Positions 7,451 to 15,790 of a stretch of 24,436 nt of DNA are shown one piece after another. The stretch lies in assembly GCA_947311795.1 (NCBI GenBank), contig CAMZLX010000068.1:1-24436 (forward strand). Reading direction: 5' to 3'. This stretch comes from an uncultured Zetaproteobacteria bacterium. GTDB taxonomy: Bacteria > Pseudomonadota > Zetaproteobacteria > Mariprofundales > Mariprofundaceae. The notes below the pieces were generated by a model. It ran no database searches. It saw only the letters and a program-made list of their open reading frames with translations, and was not told the DNA's origin. The number at the start of each line of letters is the position of its first letter. The stretch's first letter is position 1. Made by a program: the position numbers and the translations under genes.

Positions 7451-8472
7451 GTGTCGCTCTCCGCCATGGTATTCATCGCTTCAACAGTACGCTCAATCAG
7501 CCCCGCTTCCACTTCACGAATCGCCACTTCGATAGCACATGCATAACCATGTACATCCGCCCCACCATGGCTTTTCACCACAATGCCATTCAACCCCAAT
7601 AACGGTGCACCATTGTGTTCACTTGGGCTAAGCGCCGTTTTAACACGTTTCAACGCTTTGCGTGATAAAAGCGCACCTGCTTTAGCAGTAATCGTAGAGG
7701 TTAATTCTTTTTTAAGTGTGCCAAGGATAAGGTCTGCCACGCCTTCCATTGTCTTCAGGGCAACATTCCCAACAAAACCATCACACACAATCACATCAAC
7801 GCGGTCAGAAAAAATATCCGTGCCTTCAACATTGCCAATAAAGTTAAGGTTTGAAGCTTGAAGGCGAGGTGCTGTTGCTTTAATCACGTCAGTGCCCTTA
7901 CCGTCTTCTGTGCCAATATTTAACAAACCCACACGAGGATTTTCAATACCTTCTGCAGCCTGCAGGTAGCAGCTTCCCATCACGGCAAGTTGCACCAAAT
8001 GGTCGGATGAACAATCAACATTAGCACCAATATCCAAGAAAAAAGTGCCACCATCTCTGGCTGGCACCATGGATGCAAGTGCTGGTCTATCAATACCCGG
8101 CAGTGTTTTAAGAATAAGTTTAGAAATTGCCATCAGTGCACCAGTATTTCCCGCACTGACCATGGCATCCCAATCACCATCACGTACGGCTCGCGCACCT
8201 ACGTGAATGGAAGATTGTTTTTTGCGGCGCACAGCAATGGCTGGCGCATCTGTCATTTCAATAAATTCAGCTGAGGGGACAATCTCAACTTGGTCAAGCA
8301 GCCCACGCGCTTCTAACGCAGGAGTTAGCACTTCTTCTAAGCCACAAACACCAAACTTCGCCTTGGTTGAAGACGAAGTTAACGTATGTTGAAGCGCATC
8401 AAGCACAACATCAGGAGCACCATCGCCCCCATGTCCATCAAGCAAAATGCGTGCTGTCATGTTGTCAGACAT
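7447..8472 (-). CDS. plsX: Phosphate acyltransferase PlsX
   Basis: Makes acyl-phosphate from acyl-ACP for phospholipid synthesis, a peripheral membrane enzyme working with PlsY. The 341-residue protein has the family N-terminus as LLDGHGGDGAPDVVL (usual form: LDAMGGDxAP) and the conserved VSAGNTGALMA and NIGTEDGKG stretches. The ATG at 8472 follows the rpmF stop by 10 bases; Met5 is an alternative start. The order rpmF-plsX-fabH is classic for proteobacteria. Confidence 0.96.
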   Translation of the reverse strand: MSDNMTARILLDGHGGDGAPDVVLDALQHTLTSSSTKAKFGVCGLEEVLTPALEARGLLDQVEIVPSAEFIEMTDAPAIAVRRKKQSSIHVGARAVRDGDWDAMVSAGNTGALMAISKLILKTLPGIDRPALASMVPARDGGTFFLDIGANVDCSSDHLVQLAVMGSCYLQAAEGIENPRVGLLNIGTEDGKGTDVIKATAPRLQASNLNFIGNVEGTDIFSDRVDVIVCDGFVGNVALKTMEGVADLILGTLKKELTSTITAKAGALLSRKALKRVKTALSPSEHNGAPLLGLNGIVVKSHGGADVHGYACAIEVAIREVEAGLIERTVEAMNTMAESDT

Positions 8473-8482
8473 AGGCGAAAAC

Positions 8483-8662
8483 CTATTCAGCGACTGCTAC
8501 AACCTCGCGGCCTTTATAATGACCACAGCTTTGACAAGCGTAGTGCTGACGGTGCATTTCACCGCACTCTGTGCATTCGCTCATGCCAGATAATTTAATG
8601 GTATCGTGCGCACGACGCATATTACGTTTTGAGGCACTTGTTTTTCTTTTTGGTACAGCCAT
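8483..8662 (-). CDS. rpmF: 50S ribosomal protein L32
   Basis: A 59-residue basic protein, translated by hand. It starts MAVPKRKTSASKRNMRRAH, the L32 N-terminus, and has a four-Cys zinc-ribbon pattern (Cys30, Cys33, Cys43, Cys46). A good Shine-Dalgarno (AAGGAG) precedes the ATG by 7 bases. It lies between yceD and plsX, as in many proteobacteria, tying ribosome and lipid synthesis into one transcript. Confidence 0.97.
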   Translation of the reverse strand: MAVPKRKTSASKRNMRRAHDTIKLSGMSECTECGEMHRQHYACQSCGHYKGREVVAVAE

Positions 8663-8745
8663 TTCATACTCCTTCGTTATCGCAACGAACTTTGATACAT
8701 ACTTTCATTACTTGATTGGTGCGCACCCTAACAGGTGAAAACCAA

Positions 8746-9303
8746 TCAAGCATCAAACTTTAAATTTTTTAACGCGGCAAAGGGGTTTTCCTTCTTTTCA
8801 CCCGAACAATCACAACGCTTCTGGTTTTTATTTGCACCACACTGCAAACACAAACCCTTACAATCTTCTGAACAAACCACCAAAGGCTGCCATGCTAGCC
8901 AAAAGTGTTCTCTCAGCACGTCCAGCACATTCAGCTCACCATTTTCCAACACTTCAGGCTCATCACCTGTGAGCTCAAGCTCTGCTTTCATATCCTGCGA
9001 TTCAGGCGAACCAATCTCATAGGACACATCAACATCGCCCAACATCGGTTGCGCAAATTCAACATTACACCGACCACATTGCCGTGGCACATCCATCTGC
9101 CAAGCGCCTTTCAGCATAAAGCTTCCCGCTTCCGCAGATAGCTGACCTTGCCAGCGCATGTCGCCAAACAATGCAGAATCAACATCCAAATCAACAAAGC
9201 TATCATCCGCCAAAAGTGCAACTGGAATGGAAACATTCCATTGTCTTCCCGTGCGTGCAACGCTTTGTAAAACAAGGTTAAATTTATCTTCTTGAGATTT
9301 CAT
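8746..9303 (-). CDS. yceD: YceD family (DUF177) 23S rRNA accumulation protein
   Basis: YceD proteins are required for normal 23S rRNA accumulation in E. coli and plants and are almost always encoded before rpmF. This 185-residue copy has a first Cys pair CGRC (76-79) and a C-terminal cluster Cys144, Cys148, Cys152, Cys155, Cys164, Cys166, which suggests metal binding; the late CxC is richer in Cys than I expect for the family. A strong Shine-Dalgarno (AAGGAGG) precedes the ATG. It is first in the run and has a clear promoter upstream. Confidence 0.9.
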   Translation of the reverse strand: MKSQEDKFNLVLQSVARTGRQWNVSIPVALLADDSFVDLDVDSALFGDMRWQGQLSAEAGSFMLKGAWQMDVPRQCGRCNVEFAQPMLGDVDVSYEIGSPESQDMKAELELTGDEPEVLENGELNVLDVLREHFWLAWQPLVVCSEDCKGLCLQCGANKNQKRCDCSGEKKENPFAALKNLKFDA

Positions 9304-9369
9304 TCAACCTCCTTTTAGCGGCTTCAAATCTTGCAAGAAACCAATCCATGATGCAAAAAATGAGCGCGC

Positions 9370-9397
9370 ATTATGTGTTTATTATAGTATTGGTCAA
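9370..9397 (-). promoter_or_regulatory. Sigma-70 promoter of the yceD-rpmF-plsX-fab operon
   Basis: On the minus strand TTGACC (9397-9392) and CATAAT (9375-9370) each match consensus at five of six positions and are 16 bases apart. Transcription would start about 60 bases before the yceD ATG. A TATAAT-like string nearer the -35 box is too close to it to be used with it. Confidence 0.65.
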
Positions 9398-9429
9398 GCT
9401 TTGAAATGATTGGGTTTAGACTGTAAAAA

Positions 9430-9870
9430 TCAATCTTTTTTGATGACTTCCGCATCAATCACCTCAACCTTCTCATAGCGTTGCGGTGTTGTATTCGCAG
9501 CTGCTGCGCCTGAGCCACCCACAATCATGTGTTTGGGCATCAATAATTTGCGCACAAAAGGAAGCAAGAGCAAAAAACCTAAAATATCCGTGATAAAACC
9601 AGGAAAAAATAAAAGAATACCCGCAATCACAAGCATTAATCCATGTAAACTTTGCTCGGCAAGCTGCTGTTGCTGACCTGCCAATATACTTTGCCTTGCT
9701 TGCATCAAGGTCTGCAAACCTTGCAGTCGAATCATTAAACCACCCAAAGCGGCGGTAAATAAACACAAGGCAATGGTTGCAAAACCACCAATATCGCTGC
9801 CAACTTCAATCAACACATAAAGCTCAATGAGCGGAACAATCACAAACAAAACAAATAAGATACGTAACAT
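9430..9870 (-). CDS. fxsA: FxsA family inner-membrane protein
   Basis: FxsA is a small membrane protein; in E. coli its overproduction relieves exclusion of phage T7 by the F plasmid. Its normal role is unknown. The family N-terminus LRILFVLFVIVPLIELYVLIEVG is seen directly after the ATG at 9870, so I use that start (146 residues) instead of the open frame back to 9927. Hydrophobic segments lie at about 3-20, 25-45 and 75-105, followed by a polar tail ending EVIDAEVIKKD. It is a single gene, separated from yceD by 126 bases and from the next gene by 170. Confidence 0.85.
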   Translation of the reverse strand: MLRILFVLFVIVPLIELYVLIEVGSDIGGFATIALCLFTAALGGLMIRLQGLQTLMQARQSILAGQQQQLAEQSLHGLMLVIAGILLFFPGFITDILGFLLLLPFVRKLLMPKHMIVGGSGAAAANTTPQRYEKVEVIDAEVIKKD

Positions 9871-9877
9871 AACTCTA

Positions 9878-9906
9878 TGTATAAGGCACCTCGAACTTGT
9901 TTTCAA
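9878..9906 (-). promoter_or_regulatory. Possible sigma-70 promoter for fxsA
   Basis: TTGAAA (9906-9901) and TATACA (9883-9878) are 17 bases apart on the minus strand. If used, transcription would begin at about the chosen fxsA ATG, giving a leaderless message. It is weak evidence because the -10 box matches at only four positions. Confidence 0.3.
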
Positions 9907-10040
9907 GAGTTCACTTGACAATAACAAGTGGCATTGATTTTACTCATATGCTTATAAACAAGTTTGCCAAGCCATCTCATACGAACAGAATATATGAAAA
10001 AACAGCTAAGTTAATTAAAGACAAAGTCTTATCATATTGA

Positions 10041-10256
10041 ATGGGTTTTGATACTTCCAAAGTTTGGCACGACCCCATTCAAGATGTGATTCGCAAATTT
10101 ATCCCAAGAGAAGGTGATTTCCATTGCTTACGGCAGTATGAAATTATCATCAATGCTTTTGACAACCCCATTTCTCGCAGGTCTTGGGAAAACCATAAAG
10201 ATGATATCGTTGAACTCATTGTTGTAGGGGAAAACATTTCCTCTACAGAGGCATAA
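10041..10256 (+). CDS. Small hypothetical protein
   Basis: A 71-residue frame, acidic towards the C-terminus, with no signal peptide, membrane segment or motif I recognise. It is the only reasonable coding frame between fxsA and fliK. No convincing Shine-Dalgarno precedes the ATG; a short hairpin-like AAGAC/GTCTT lies just upstream. The amino-acid composition (mixed charged and hydrophobic residues, WHDP, RRSWENHKDD) looks like a real soluble protein. A short AGGCAT/ATGCCT inverted repeat overlaps its stop but lacks a T-run. Whether it belongs with the flagellar genes is unknown. Confidence 0.4.
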   Translation: MGFDTSKVWHDPIQDVIRKFIPREGDFHCLRQYEIIINAFDNPISRRSWENHKDDIVELIVVGENISSTEA

Positions 10257-10316
10257 AATGCCTATCCTGAACAACAAGATACACCTTAAACCATGATTAT
10301 ATAAGAAAAACAAGGG

Positions 10317-10331
10317 TGGCACGCCTTCTGC
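10317..10331 (+). promoter_or_regulatory. Sigma-54 promoter of fliK-flgD-flgE
   Basis: TGGCACG, four bases, then CTGC matches the sigma-54 consensus TGGCACG-N4-TTGC at all fixed positions except one (C for the first T). The -24 GG and -12 GC have correct spacing. The predicted start of transcription is at 10343-10344, on the fliK ATG itself. Confidence 0.7.
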
Positions 10332-10343
10332 TTTGGCTATGGC

Positions 10344-11909
10344 ATGACACATTCAAAAGCAATAACAGCAGAGGCTGCCACCCTAACCTCTCAATCCCTA
10401 TCTTCTCAGGGTATTGCAACGAAAGGTAAAAAAGGGAAGCAAAGTTTATTTTCCAAACTTCTGGCAACCCTCGGTCAAGGCAAACAAAAACAAAACAAAA
10501 CTTCAGAAGAATCCAACAATCAATCAATTAAGGTTGTTTCAAACCCTGATACACAACAAAATATAAAAACATTAACGCTTACAACCGCTGCACCACACAA
10601 TGCTGAGAACAACAATCCATTAGCCACCGTAAAAGAAAGTGAACATGATAAAAAAAATAACTCTGAAAATATTTCAAGCCAAAACATAGCCGTTGCCACT
10701 CTGGTTCAGGCTCCATCAGTCATACAAAACTTACCCGAAGCAAAAAATGATCATCCGATGTTACCAAGTAAAGCACAAGGTGCTCAAAAAACGAATGTGG
10801 CGACCCTTGGTGTTTTTTCTAAACAGAAAATAGCGACGAAACCAAATATAAATCCAGAAAAACAGCAAACATCAACTACTTCACAGTCATCACCACAAGA
10901 TGCTCAAAAAGTAAATATGGTGAATCAGAATATTCGGCTTGGACAAAAAATAACAACTGATGTAATCTCAAATATAAATCCAGAAAAACAGTTGGCATCA
11001 ACCACACCAATCAAAGAAGGCTTAAACCTACCTCCAAATCAAAGTATTATAGCCGCCAATCAAATTGAACTGAAGTTGCAAAGCAATAACGGTATTGATA
11101 AGACACCTGCAAAAGAAGGACTGCATTTGAATACTGCACAAATGCCTAGTATTAGCCCACTAGAATCTACTGTGAATGAAAAACAACTTACGCAAACCAA
11201 TAAAATGGAACCCAAGGTTGAAAGGTCACAAGAGCAAACAGTAGCCGAACCACAACTTGCATCACTAACCAAGGCTTCTATACCCAAAACGTTAACAACC
11301 AATCAAAGTATTGATCAGGCTGGTGCGGCAAATGTTTCCGCAACAAGCTTAACAAAAACAATAGAACTAGGAAGCAACACATCACAACAAGATTTTACCT
11401 CAGACCAACAAGACTTGAATGGTTTATATATGGAAACCAATAAACACGACACCAAATTAAAAGGTGCTGATTTTCAAGCTCAACTGGCTTACAAATCACA
11501 ACGTGTCTTCACGCCAGCAGATACCATGTTAGAAATTGTCAAATCAGCTAAAGATGGAAGCACATCATTGGAGTTGCAACTTGAACCCGCGCATCTAGGT
11601 AAGGTACAAGTACAGATTCAAATGGATGCTGCAAAACATATTCAAGTCGTATTTACCGTTGACCAACAAACATCCAAACATGCTTTAGAACAACATATGC
11701 CTCAACTGCGCTTAGCGCTATCTCAACAAGGACTAGATTTAGGAAGTTTTTCCATGCAAATGAACCAGCAACAACACCAAGAGCATCAATCATCCCGTTC
11801 TGCATCCAACACATCAACATGGACAAATCAAATCCTTGAAGACGGTACACAAAACAATCAAATCGGCATCAATATCGCAACTGATGGTCGATTAAGTATT
11901 TTAGCATAG
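10344..11909 (+). CDS. fliK: Flagellar hook-length control protein FliK
   Basis: Secreted molecular ruler that sets hook length and switches export specificity. The 521-residue protein has a long low-complexity N-terminal two thirds rich in Gln, Asn, Thr, Ser and Lys, and a C-terminal Flg_hook domain (about 385-490) with LELQLEPAHLGKVQVQIQM, followed by a Gln/His-rich tail. Identity rests on this domain and on flgD-flgE directly downstream. No Shine-Dalgarno precedes the ATG, and the sigma-54 promoter would start the message almost at the ATG. There is no other ATG, GTG or TTG in the first ~45 codons, so a leaderless start is likely. Internal degenerate repeats occur around residues 144-216. 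Confidence 0.88.
   Translation: MTHSKAITAEAATLTSQSLSSQGIATKGKKGKQSLFSKLLATLGQGKQKQNKTSEESNNQSIKVVSNPDTQQNIKTLTLTTAAPHNAENNNPLATVKESEHDKKNNSENISSQNIAVATLVQAPSVIQNLPEAKNDHPMLPSKAQGAQKTNVATLGVFSKQKIATKPNINPEKQQTSTTSQSSPQDAQKVNMVNQNIRLGQKITTDVISNINPEKQLASTTPIKEGLNLPPNQSIIAANQIELKLQSNNGIDKTPAKEGLHLNTAQMPSISPLESTVNEKQLTQTNKMEPKVERSQEQTVAEPQLASLTKASIPKTLTTNQSIDQAGAANVSATSLTKTIELGSNTSQQDFTSDQQDLNGLYMETNKHDTKLKGADFQAQLAYKSQRVFTPADTMLEIVKSAKDGSTSLELQLEPAHLGKVQVQIQMDAAKHIQVVFTVDQQTSKHALEQHMPQLRLALSQQGLDLGSFSMQMNQQQHQEHQSSRSASNTSTWTNQILEDGTQNNQIGINIATDGRLSILA
10774..10991 (+). repeat. Degenerate internal repeat within fliK
   Basis: A segment resembling CACAAGRTGCTCAAAAA (10774-10790) recurs at 10894-10910. 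The exact 22-base string at 10844-10865 recurs at 10970-10991, encoding NINPEKQ both times. The periods of 120 and 126 bases are both multiples of three, pointing to an old in-frame duplication of ~40 residues in the ruler region. Confidence 0.6.
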
Positions 11910-11918
11910 GAGATTACC

Positions 11919-12581
11919 ATGCCTTTAGAAGTTACAGCCCCTTCACTTGGTGCGCAAGCAGCGCCAACACCCAAACAGGATTTAGGAAGTAAAGATGTAT
12001 TCTTAAAAATGCTTGTGGCGCAAATGCAAAATCAAGACCCCCTTAACCCTGCTGACTCCACACAAATGTCATCACAATTGGCGCAGTTTAATATGGTTGA
12101 GCAACAAATTGATACTAACAAGTTTTTGCAACAGCTTGTGGGTAGCCAAGGTGGTGCTGGAGCCAATTTGGACATGGCCTCTGCTGGTTATCTGGGGCAT
12201 ACCGTGATGATTAACCAAAGTGAAATTCAGTATTCAGGTACAAGCACAAGCTTTTCTATATCTTTGGATAACAATGCCGAAGCAGTTTTCGTCACCATCA
12301 GTGACAGCAATGGTTCGCCAGTTCGCACCTTGTCATTGGCAGCCACGCCATCAGGCGAACTGCCACTCACTTGGGATGGGCGTGATGCCGATGGCATCAA
12401 AGTAGATTCTGGTATCTACAATATCAATGTGCAAGCAGTAGATGTTACAGGGCAACCTGTTCGCGCTACACCGCAACGCTCAGGCACAGTTGATGCCGTA
12501 CGCAACACTACAAATGGCATTGAACTCATCGTTAACGGTGTAGCAACGAGTTTAAACAATATTACAGAAGTACGACTATAA
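11919..12581 (+). CDS. flgD: Flagellar hook assembly (capping) protein FlgD
   Basis: Scaffold for polymerising FlgE at the hook tip. The 220-residue protein has the conserved N-terminal motif KDVFLKMLVAQMQNQDPLNPADSTQMSSQLAQF (25-57, quoted in part: VAQMQNQDPLNP). This is followed by the FlgD Ig-like/tudor part with LPLTWDGRDADG and a final NGVATSLNNITEVRL. The start has AGGAGA five bases upstream and lies 9 bases after fliK. Confidence 0.95.
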   Translation: MPLEVTAPSLGAQAAPTPKQDLGSKDVFLKMLVAQMQNQDPLNPADSTQMSSQLAQFNMVEQQIDTNKFLQQLVGSQGGAGANLDMASAGYLGHTVMINQSEIQYSGTSTSFSISLDNNAEAVFVTISDSNGSPVRTLSLAATPSGELPLTWDGRDADGIKVDSGIYNINVQAVDVTGQPVRATPQRSGTVDAVRNTTNGIELIVNGVATSLNNITEVRL

Positions 12582-12605
12582 CGTAAGAAAACAAAGGAGA
12601 AAATC

Positions 12606-14147
12606 ATGGGTATTTATAATGCATTATATACAGGTTCAAGCGGACTACAGGCTTTCGGTGAAAGTGTGCGTGTGATTGGTGATAACATCGCCAACGTCAA
12701 TTCATTGGGCTTTAAATCGCAAAGTGTAGTGTTTGCGGATGTATTGTCACAGACCGTTGGTGTCACGCGGTCAAACATTGCCAACCAAGTGGGTAGTGGT
12801 GTTCGCATTGGTCAAATCACAAGAAATCAAGCACAAGGTTCCATTGAAAATACGACCAGCGCAACCGACTTAGCCATCAATGGCACTGGTTTGTTTGCAC
12901 TCAAAGATCCCGCAAGTGGGCAAACCTATTTTACCCGCGCAGGTTCATTTTTCTTGGACAAATCTTCAAGTCTCATTGATGGTCAAGGTTTTGTGGTACA
13001 AGGCTGGGCAACCAATGAACAAGGCGATGCAACAGGTAATGTCACCAATATTTCTTTTGGTGGTTTATCCTCACAAGCTCAAGCGACAACGGGTATTGAT
13101 GTGGGTGTCACACTAGACTCCAACGCCACACCTTTTAATGCAGGTGTTGCCTTTGACCCCAACAATGCTGCTACCTATCACTACAAAGCAGAAGCCAACA
13201 TTTATGATTCGTTAGGGCAGCAACATGCCATAAGTGTGTATTACATCAAAGACGCAAGCAACAATTGGAGCTGGCAAGCAGGTGTAGATGGTGGCGATTT
13301 GGTAGGTGGCACAGCAGGCGAACAAGTGATTGTTGGCAGCTCAACCACCAATTTCAATGCCACCAACCAAACACTCGCTCTGCCACTGCCCGCAGGCACT
13401 GAAGTATCATCAAGTACAACCTTTGATACAGCTGTTACGCTCAATGGCACTGCCATTGCAGTAGGTCAGAGTGTTGGTGCTGCGTTGGGTAGCTCTATTG
13501 TTATCACATCAAGCACTATTGCAGCAGGTACAAAAGTCACCGCAGGTAATATCCTTACCGCACCTTCAGCCAATTTACTCACCTTTGGTAGTCAAGGCGA
13601 GTTATTAACAGAAGTTGGACCAGGCATCAATTTTCCATGGAAAAGTGCCGCAGTATCAACCGTTAACTTCAATTTTGGTGATGCGGTCACCAGTGATCAA
13701 CAAGCTATCATTGGTGATGGCTTAAACGGCACGGTGCAAACTGCTGGTTCATTTGCAACACGTCAAATCACACGAGATGGTTATGCTGCAGGTTTCTTAG
13801 ACAAACTGGAAACGGATTCAACAGGCCGGATTTTTGGAGTGTTCACCAACGGACAGCGCCGTCCCCTATTCCAAGTTGCTTTAGCAAAGTTTCCCAATGA
13901 TGCAGTACTGAACCATGTGGGAAACAACCTACAACAAGAAACCATTTCTTCTGGCTCACCTATTTTAGAAAAACCAGGCAATGGTGGCATGGGTTCCATC
14001 ACCCCTTATGGGTTAGAACAATCCAATGTTGATTTGGCTGGTGAATTTGTGAAGCTTATTATTGTACAGCGTGGTTATGAGGCAAACTCAAAAACCATTT
14101 CCACTACGGATCAAATGTTATCTTCATTGATGCAACTAAAACGTTAA
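12606..14147 (+). CDS. flgE: Flagellar hook protein FlgE
   Basis: Forms the curved hook joining rod and filament. The 513-residue protein begins with the rod/hook family N-terminus (LYTGSSGLQAFGESVRVIGDNIANVNSLGFKSQ) and ends with the matching helix (VDLAGEFVKLIIVQRGYEANSKTISTTDQML). Between them is a variable Thr/Ser/Ala/Gly-rich surface domain. It is longer than the ~400 residues of enterobacterial FlgE, the extra length being in this variable part. Shine-Dalgarno AAGGAG lies 7 bases before the ATG. It is the last gene before a strong terminator. Confidence 0.95.
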   Translation: MGIYNALYTGSSGLQAFGESVRVIGDNIANVNSLGFKSQSVVFADVLSQTVGVTRSNIANQVGSGVRIGQITRNQAQGSIENTTSATDLAINGTGLFALKDPASGQTYFTRAGSFFLDKSSSLIDGQGFVVQGWATNEQGDATGNVTNISFGGLSSQAQATTGIDVGVTLDSNATPFNAGVAFDPNNAATYHYKAEANIYDSLGQQHAISVYYIKDASNNWSWQAGVDGGDLVGGTAGEQVIVGSSTTNFNATNQTLALPLPAGTEVSSSTTFDTAVTLNGTAIAVGQSVGAALGSSIVITSSTIAAGTKVTAGNILTAPSANLLTFGSQGELLTEVGPGINFPWKSAAVSTVNFNFGDAVTSDQQAIIGDGLNGTVQTAGSFATRQITRDGYAAGFLDKLETDSTGRIFGVFTNGQRRPLFQVALAKFPNDAVLNHVGNNLQQETISSGSPILEKPGNGGMGSITPYGLEQSNVDLAGEFVKLIIVQRGYEANSKTISTTDQMLSSLMQLKR

Positions 14148-14168
14148 TTTGAAACCTTTGATACTTTT

Positions 14169-14195
14169 AAGCCTACCTTATTGGGTAGGCTTTTT
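14169..14195 (+). terminator. Rho-independent terminator after flgE
   Basis: AAGCCTACC pairs with GGTAGGCTT around a 6-base loop, followed by a run of five T including the stem end. The stem starts 21 bases after the flgE stop. The last codons of the convergent histidine kinase gene lie in the stem and loop. Confidence 0.85.
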
Positions 14196-14894
14196 ACGTT
14201 TAACCAGTGAAAATCCAACCAACGCATGTCCCGCAACAGAATCAATACTCATTTGACCACCATGGTGTTCCACCAATGCTTTGGCTCTGGTCAAACCCAT
14301 GCCTGCACCATAAGCAAAACGCTGCCCTGAAAAGAAAGGTTCAAACACACGCTCCATTTCATGCCTATCAAAACCACAGCCTGAATCCTCTACGCAAAAC
14401 CAAATCATATCCTGTTCAACAATTGCCGAGATTCGGATATTTCGCGGAGAATCCGCTACATTTGCAGCCATTGCTTTTTTCGCATTGCTTAAAAGTTCAA
14501 GCACAATGCGCTGCACCCTCAAAGGGTCTGCGTCCACCTTTGGCATCGCAGAACAATCCAGTGCAATGCCCTCATCCGCCAACTTAAGGCTGGCAAAACA
14601 ACGCAAAAACATATCATGCATATCCACTGCTTCAATTTCAAGTTCATCAAACATACAATGATACATGTCATTAGCGGCTACAATCATATCATCCATACGA
14701 TTCGCACTCTCTTGAAGCATTTGCAATGTTTCTTTTGCATCTTCGCCCACATTTTGATGTTTAGCCTGCTCACCCAAATCTTGCACCAATGCCTGAATAT
14801 TTAGCAACGGATTGCGCAAATCATGTGTAAACACACTCATAATTTTTTGCATATTTTCCATTCTTGCCTCAATATTCTTATCTTTTTTGCTCAT
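14178..14894 (-). CDS. Soluble sensor histidine kinase (orphan)
   Basis: Two-component kinase of 238 residues with only the dimerisation/phosphoacceptor helix and the ATPase domain: H-box FTHDLRNPL (His24), N-box ELLSNAKKAM (Asn137), D-box VEDSGCGFD (Asp170), and G-box YGAGMGLTRAKALVEHHGG. There is no membrane segment and no PAS, GAF or HAMP domain, so any signal must come through a partner. No response regulator is adjacent. Met12 (14861) is an alternative start with GAGG five bases upstream, better spaced than the site before Met1. A role in flagellar control is possible from position only. Its 3' end lies in the flgE terminator. Confidence 0.88.
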   Translation of the reverse strand: MSKKDKNIEARMENMQKIMSVFTHDLRNPLLNIQALVQDLGEQAKHQNVGEDAKETLQMLQESANRMDDMIVAANDMYHCMFDELEIEAVDMHDMFLRCFASLKLADEGIALDCSAMPKVDADPLRVQRIVLELLSNAKKAMAANVADSPRNIRISAIVEQDMIWFCVEDSGCGFDRHEMERVFEPFFSGQRFAYGAGMGLTRAKALVEHHGGQMSIDSVAGHALVGFSLVKRKKPTQ

Positions 14895-15028
14895 TCCTCA
14901 CCCAATTCACATCCAACCACCTTGTTAAGCAATAGACCACGATTCCAAGCTTGTCAAATCAAAGCCCAAGACTTTTCATATTTTGCCACCTAAGCTTGCA
15001 CCTTTATTTTAGTCCGAGGTACTTAATC

Positions 15029-15790
15029 ATGCGTTTTGTAATATCACCCGCCAAAAAACTCAATGAAGGTGCTGCTTTGATGAATTTTGAAGCGACCCAA
15101 CCCCAGTTTTTAGAACAGTCACAAACCCTTATCAATATTATGCAAGAAAAGGACAGTTTTGAAATTGCATCCTTGATGAAGCTAAGTATGAAACTCGCAG
15201 ACCTGAATAACCAGCGCTTCCAAAATTGGCACACTCCTTTTACCACCGCCAATGCCAAACAAGCACTTTTTTCTTTTGCAGGTGATGTCTATCAAGGGTT
15301 GGATGCAGACACATTAACGCGCGAAGATATTGATTTTGCTCAAAACCATTTGCGCATATTATCTGGTTTGTACGGTTTATTGCGCCCTTTGGATTTGATG
15401 CAACCCTACCGCTTGGAAATGGGCACACGTCTTGCCAATTCCAAAGGCAGCAACCTTTATGAATTCTGGGGCGACCAAATCACAGAACAACTGAACCAAG
15501 AATTATCACCTGATGAGACACTGATTAACCTCGCATCCAACGAATATTTTAAGGTCATTAAACCCAAGCAGCTGCACGCCAATATCATCACCCCCGCATT
15601 CAAAGACAATAAAAATGGTGAATATAAAATGATTGGTATTTTTGCCAAAAAAGCGCGGGGCTTGATGAGCCGCTATATCATTCAGAATCGCATCACCTCA
15701 GCTGAAGACATAAGGTCGTTTGATGTCGATGGTTACACCTTTAACCCGAAGATGTCCGATGCAAAAGTTTGGACATTTACCCGAGGTTAG
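15029..15790 (+). CDS. yaaA: YaaA family (UPF0246) peroxide stress protein
   Basis: In E. coli YaaA limits free iron and protects DNA during peroxide stress. This 253-residue protein starts MRFVISPAKKLNE, the family N-terminus, and contains LSGLYGLLRPLDLMQPYRLEMGT and NLASNEYFKVI, conserved in the family. I reject the longer frame from a TTG at 14951 because the ATG at 15029 has a GAGG nine bases upstream and matches the family start. The gene converges with bioF and their 3' ends overlap by 14 bases. Confidence 0.93.
   Translation: MRFVISPAKKLNEGAALMNFEATQPQFLEQSQTLINIMQEKDSFEIASLMKLSMKLADLNNQRFQNWHTPFTTANAKQALFSFAGDVYQGLDADTLTREDIDFAQNHLRILSGLYGLLRPLDLMQPYRLEMGTRLANSKGSNLYEFWGDQITEQLNQELSPDETLINLASNEYFKVIKPKQLHANIITPAFKDNKNGEYKMIGIFAKKARGLMSRYIIQNRITSAEDIRSFDVDGYTFNPKMSDAKVWTFTRG

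Noticed and set aside
9381..9386. TATAAT-like string (minus strand) near the yceD promoter
   Set aside because: It is only about five bases from the TTGACC box, too close to be its -10 partner; CATAAT at 9370-9375 has correct spacing.
10062..10077. TGGCACG resembling a second sigma-54 -24 box upstream of fliK
   Set aside because: The -12 part does not match (no TTGC-like bases at the right distance), and the string lies inside the small hypothetical gene.
10249..10263. AGGCAT/ATGCCT inverted repeat after the small gene as a terminator
   Set aside because: Six-base stem, three-base loop and no T-run on the plus strand.
14951..15028. N-terminal extension of yaaA from a TTG
   Set aside because: The family N-terminus and a good ribosome site are at the ATG at 15029.
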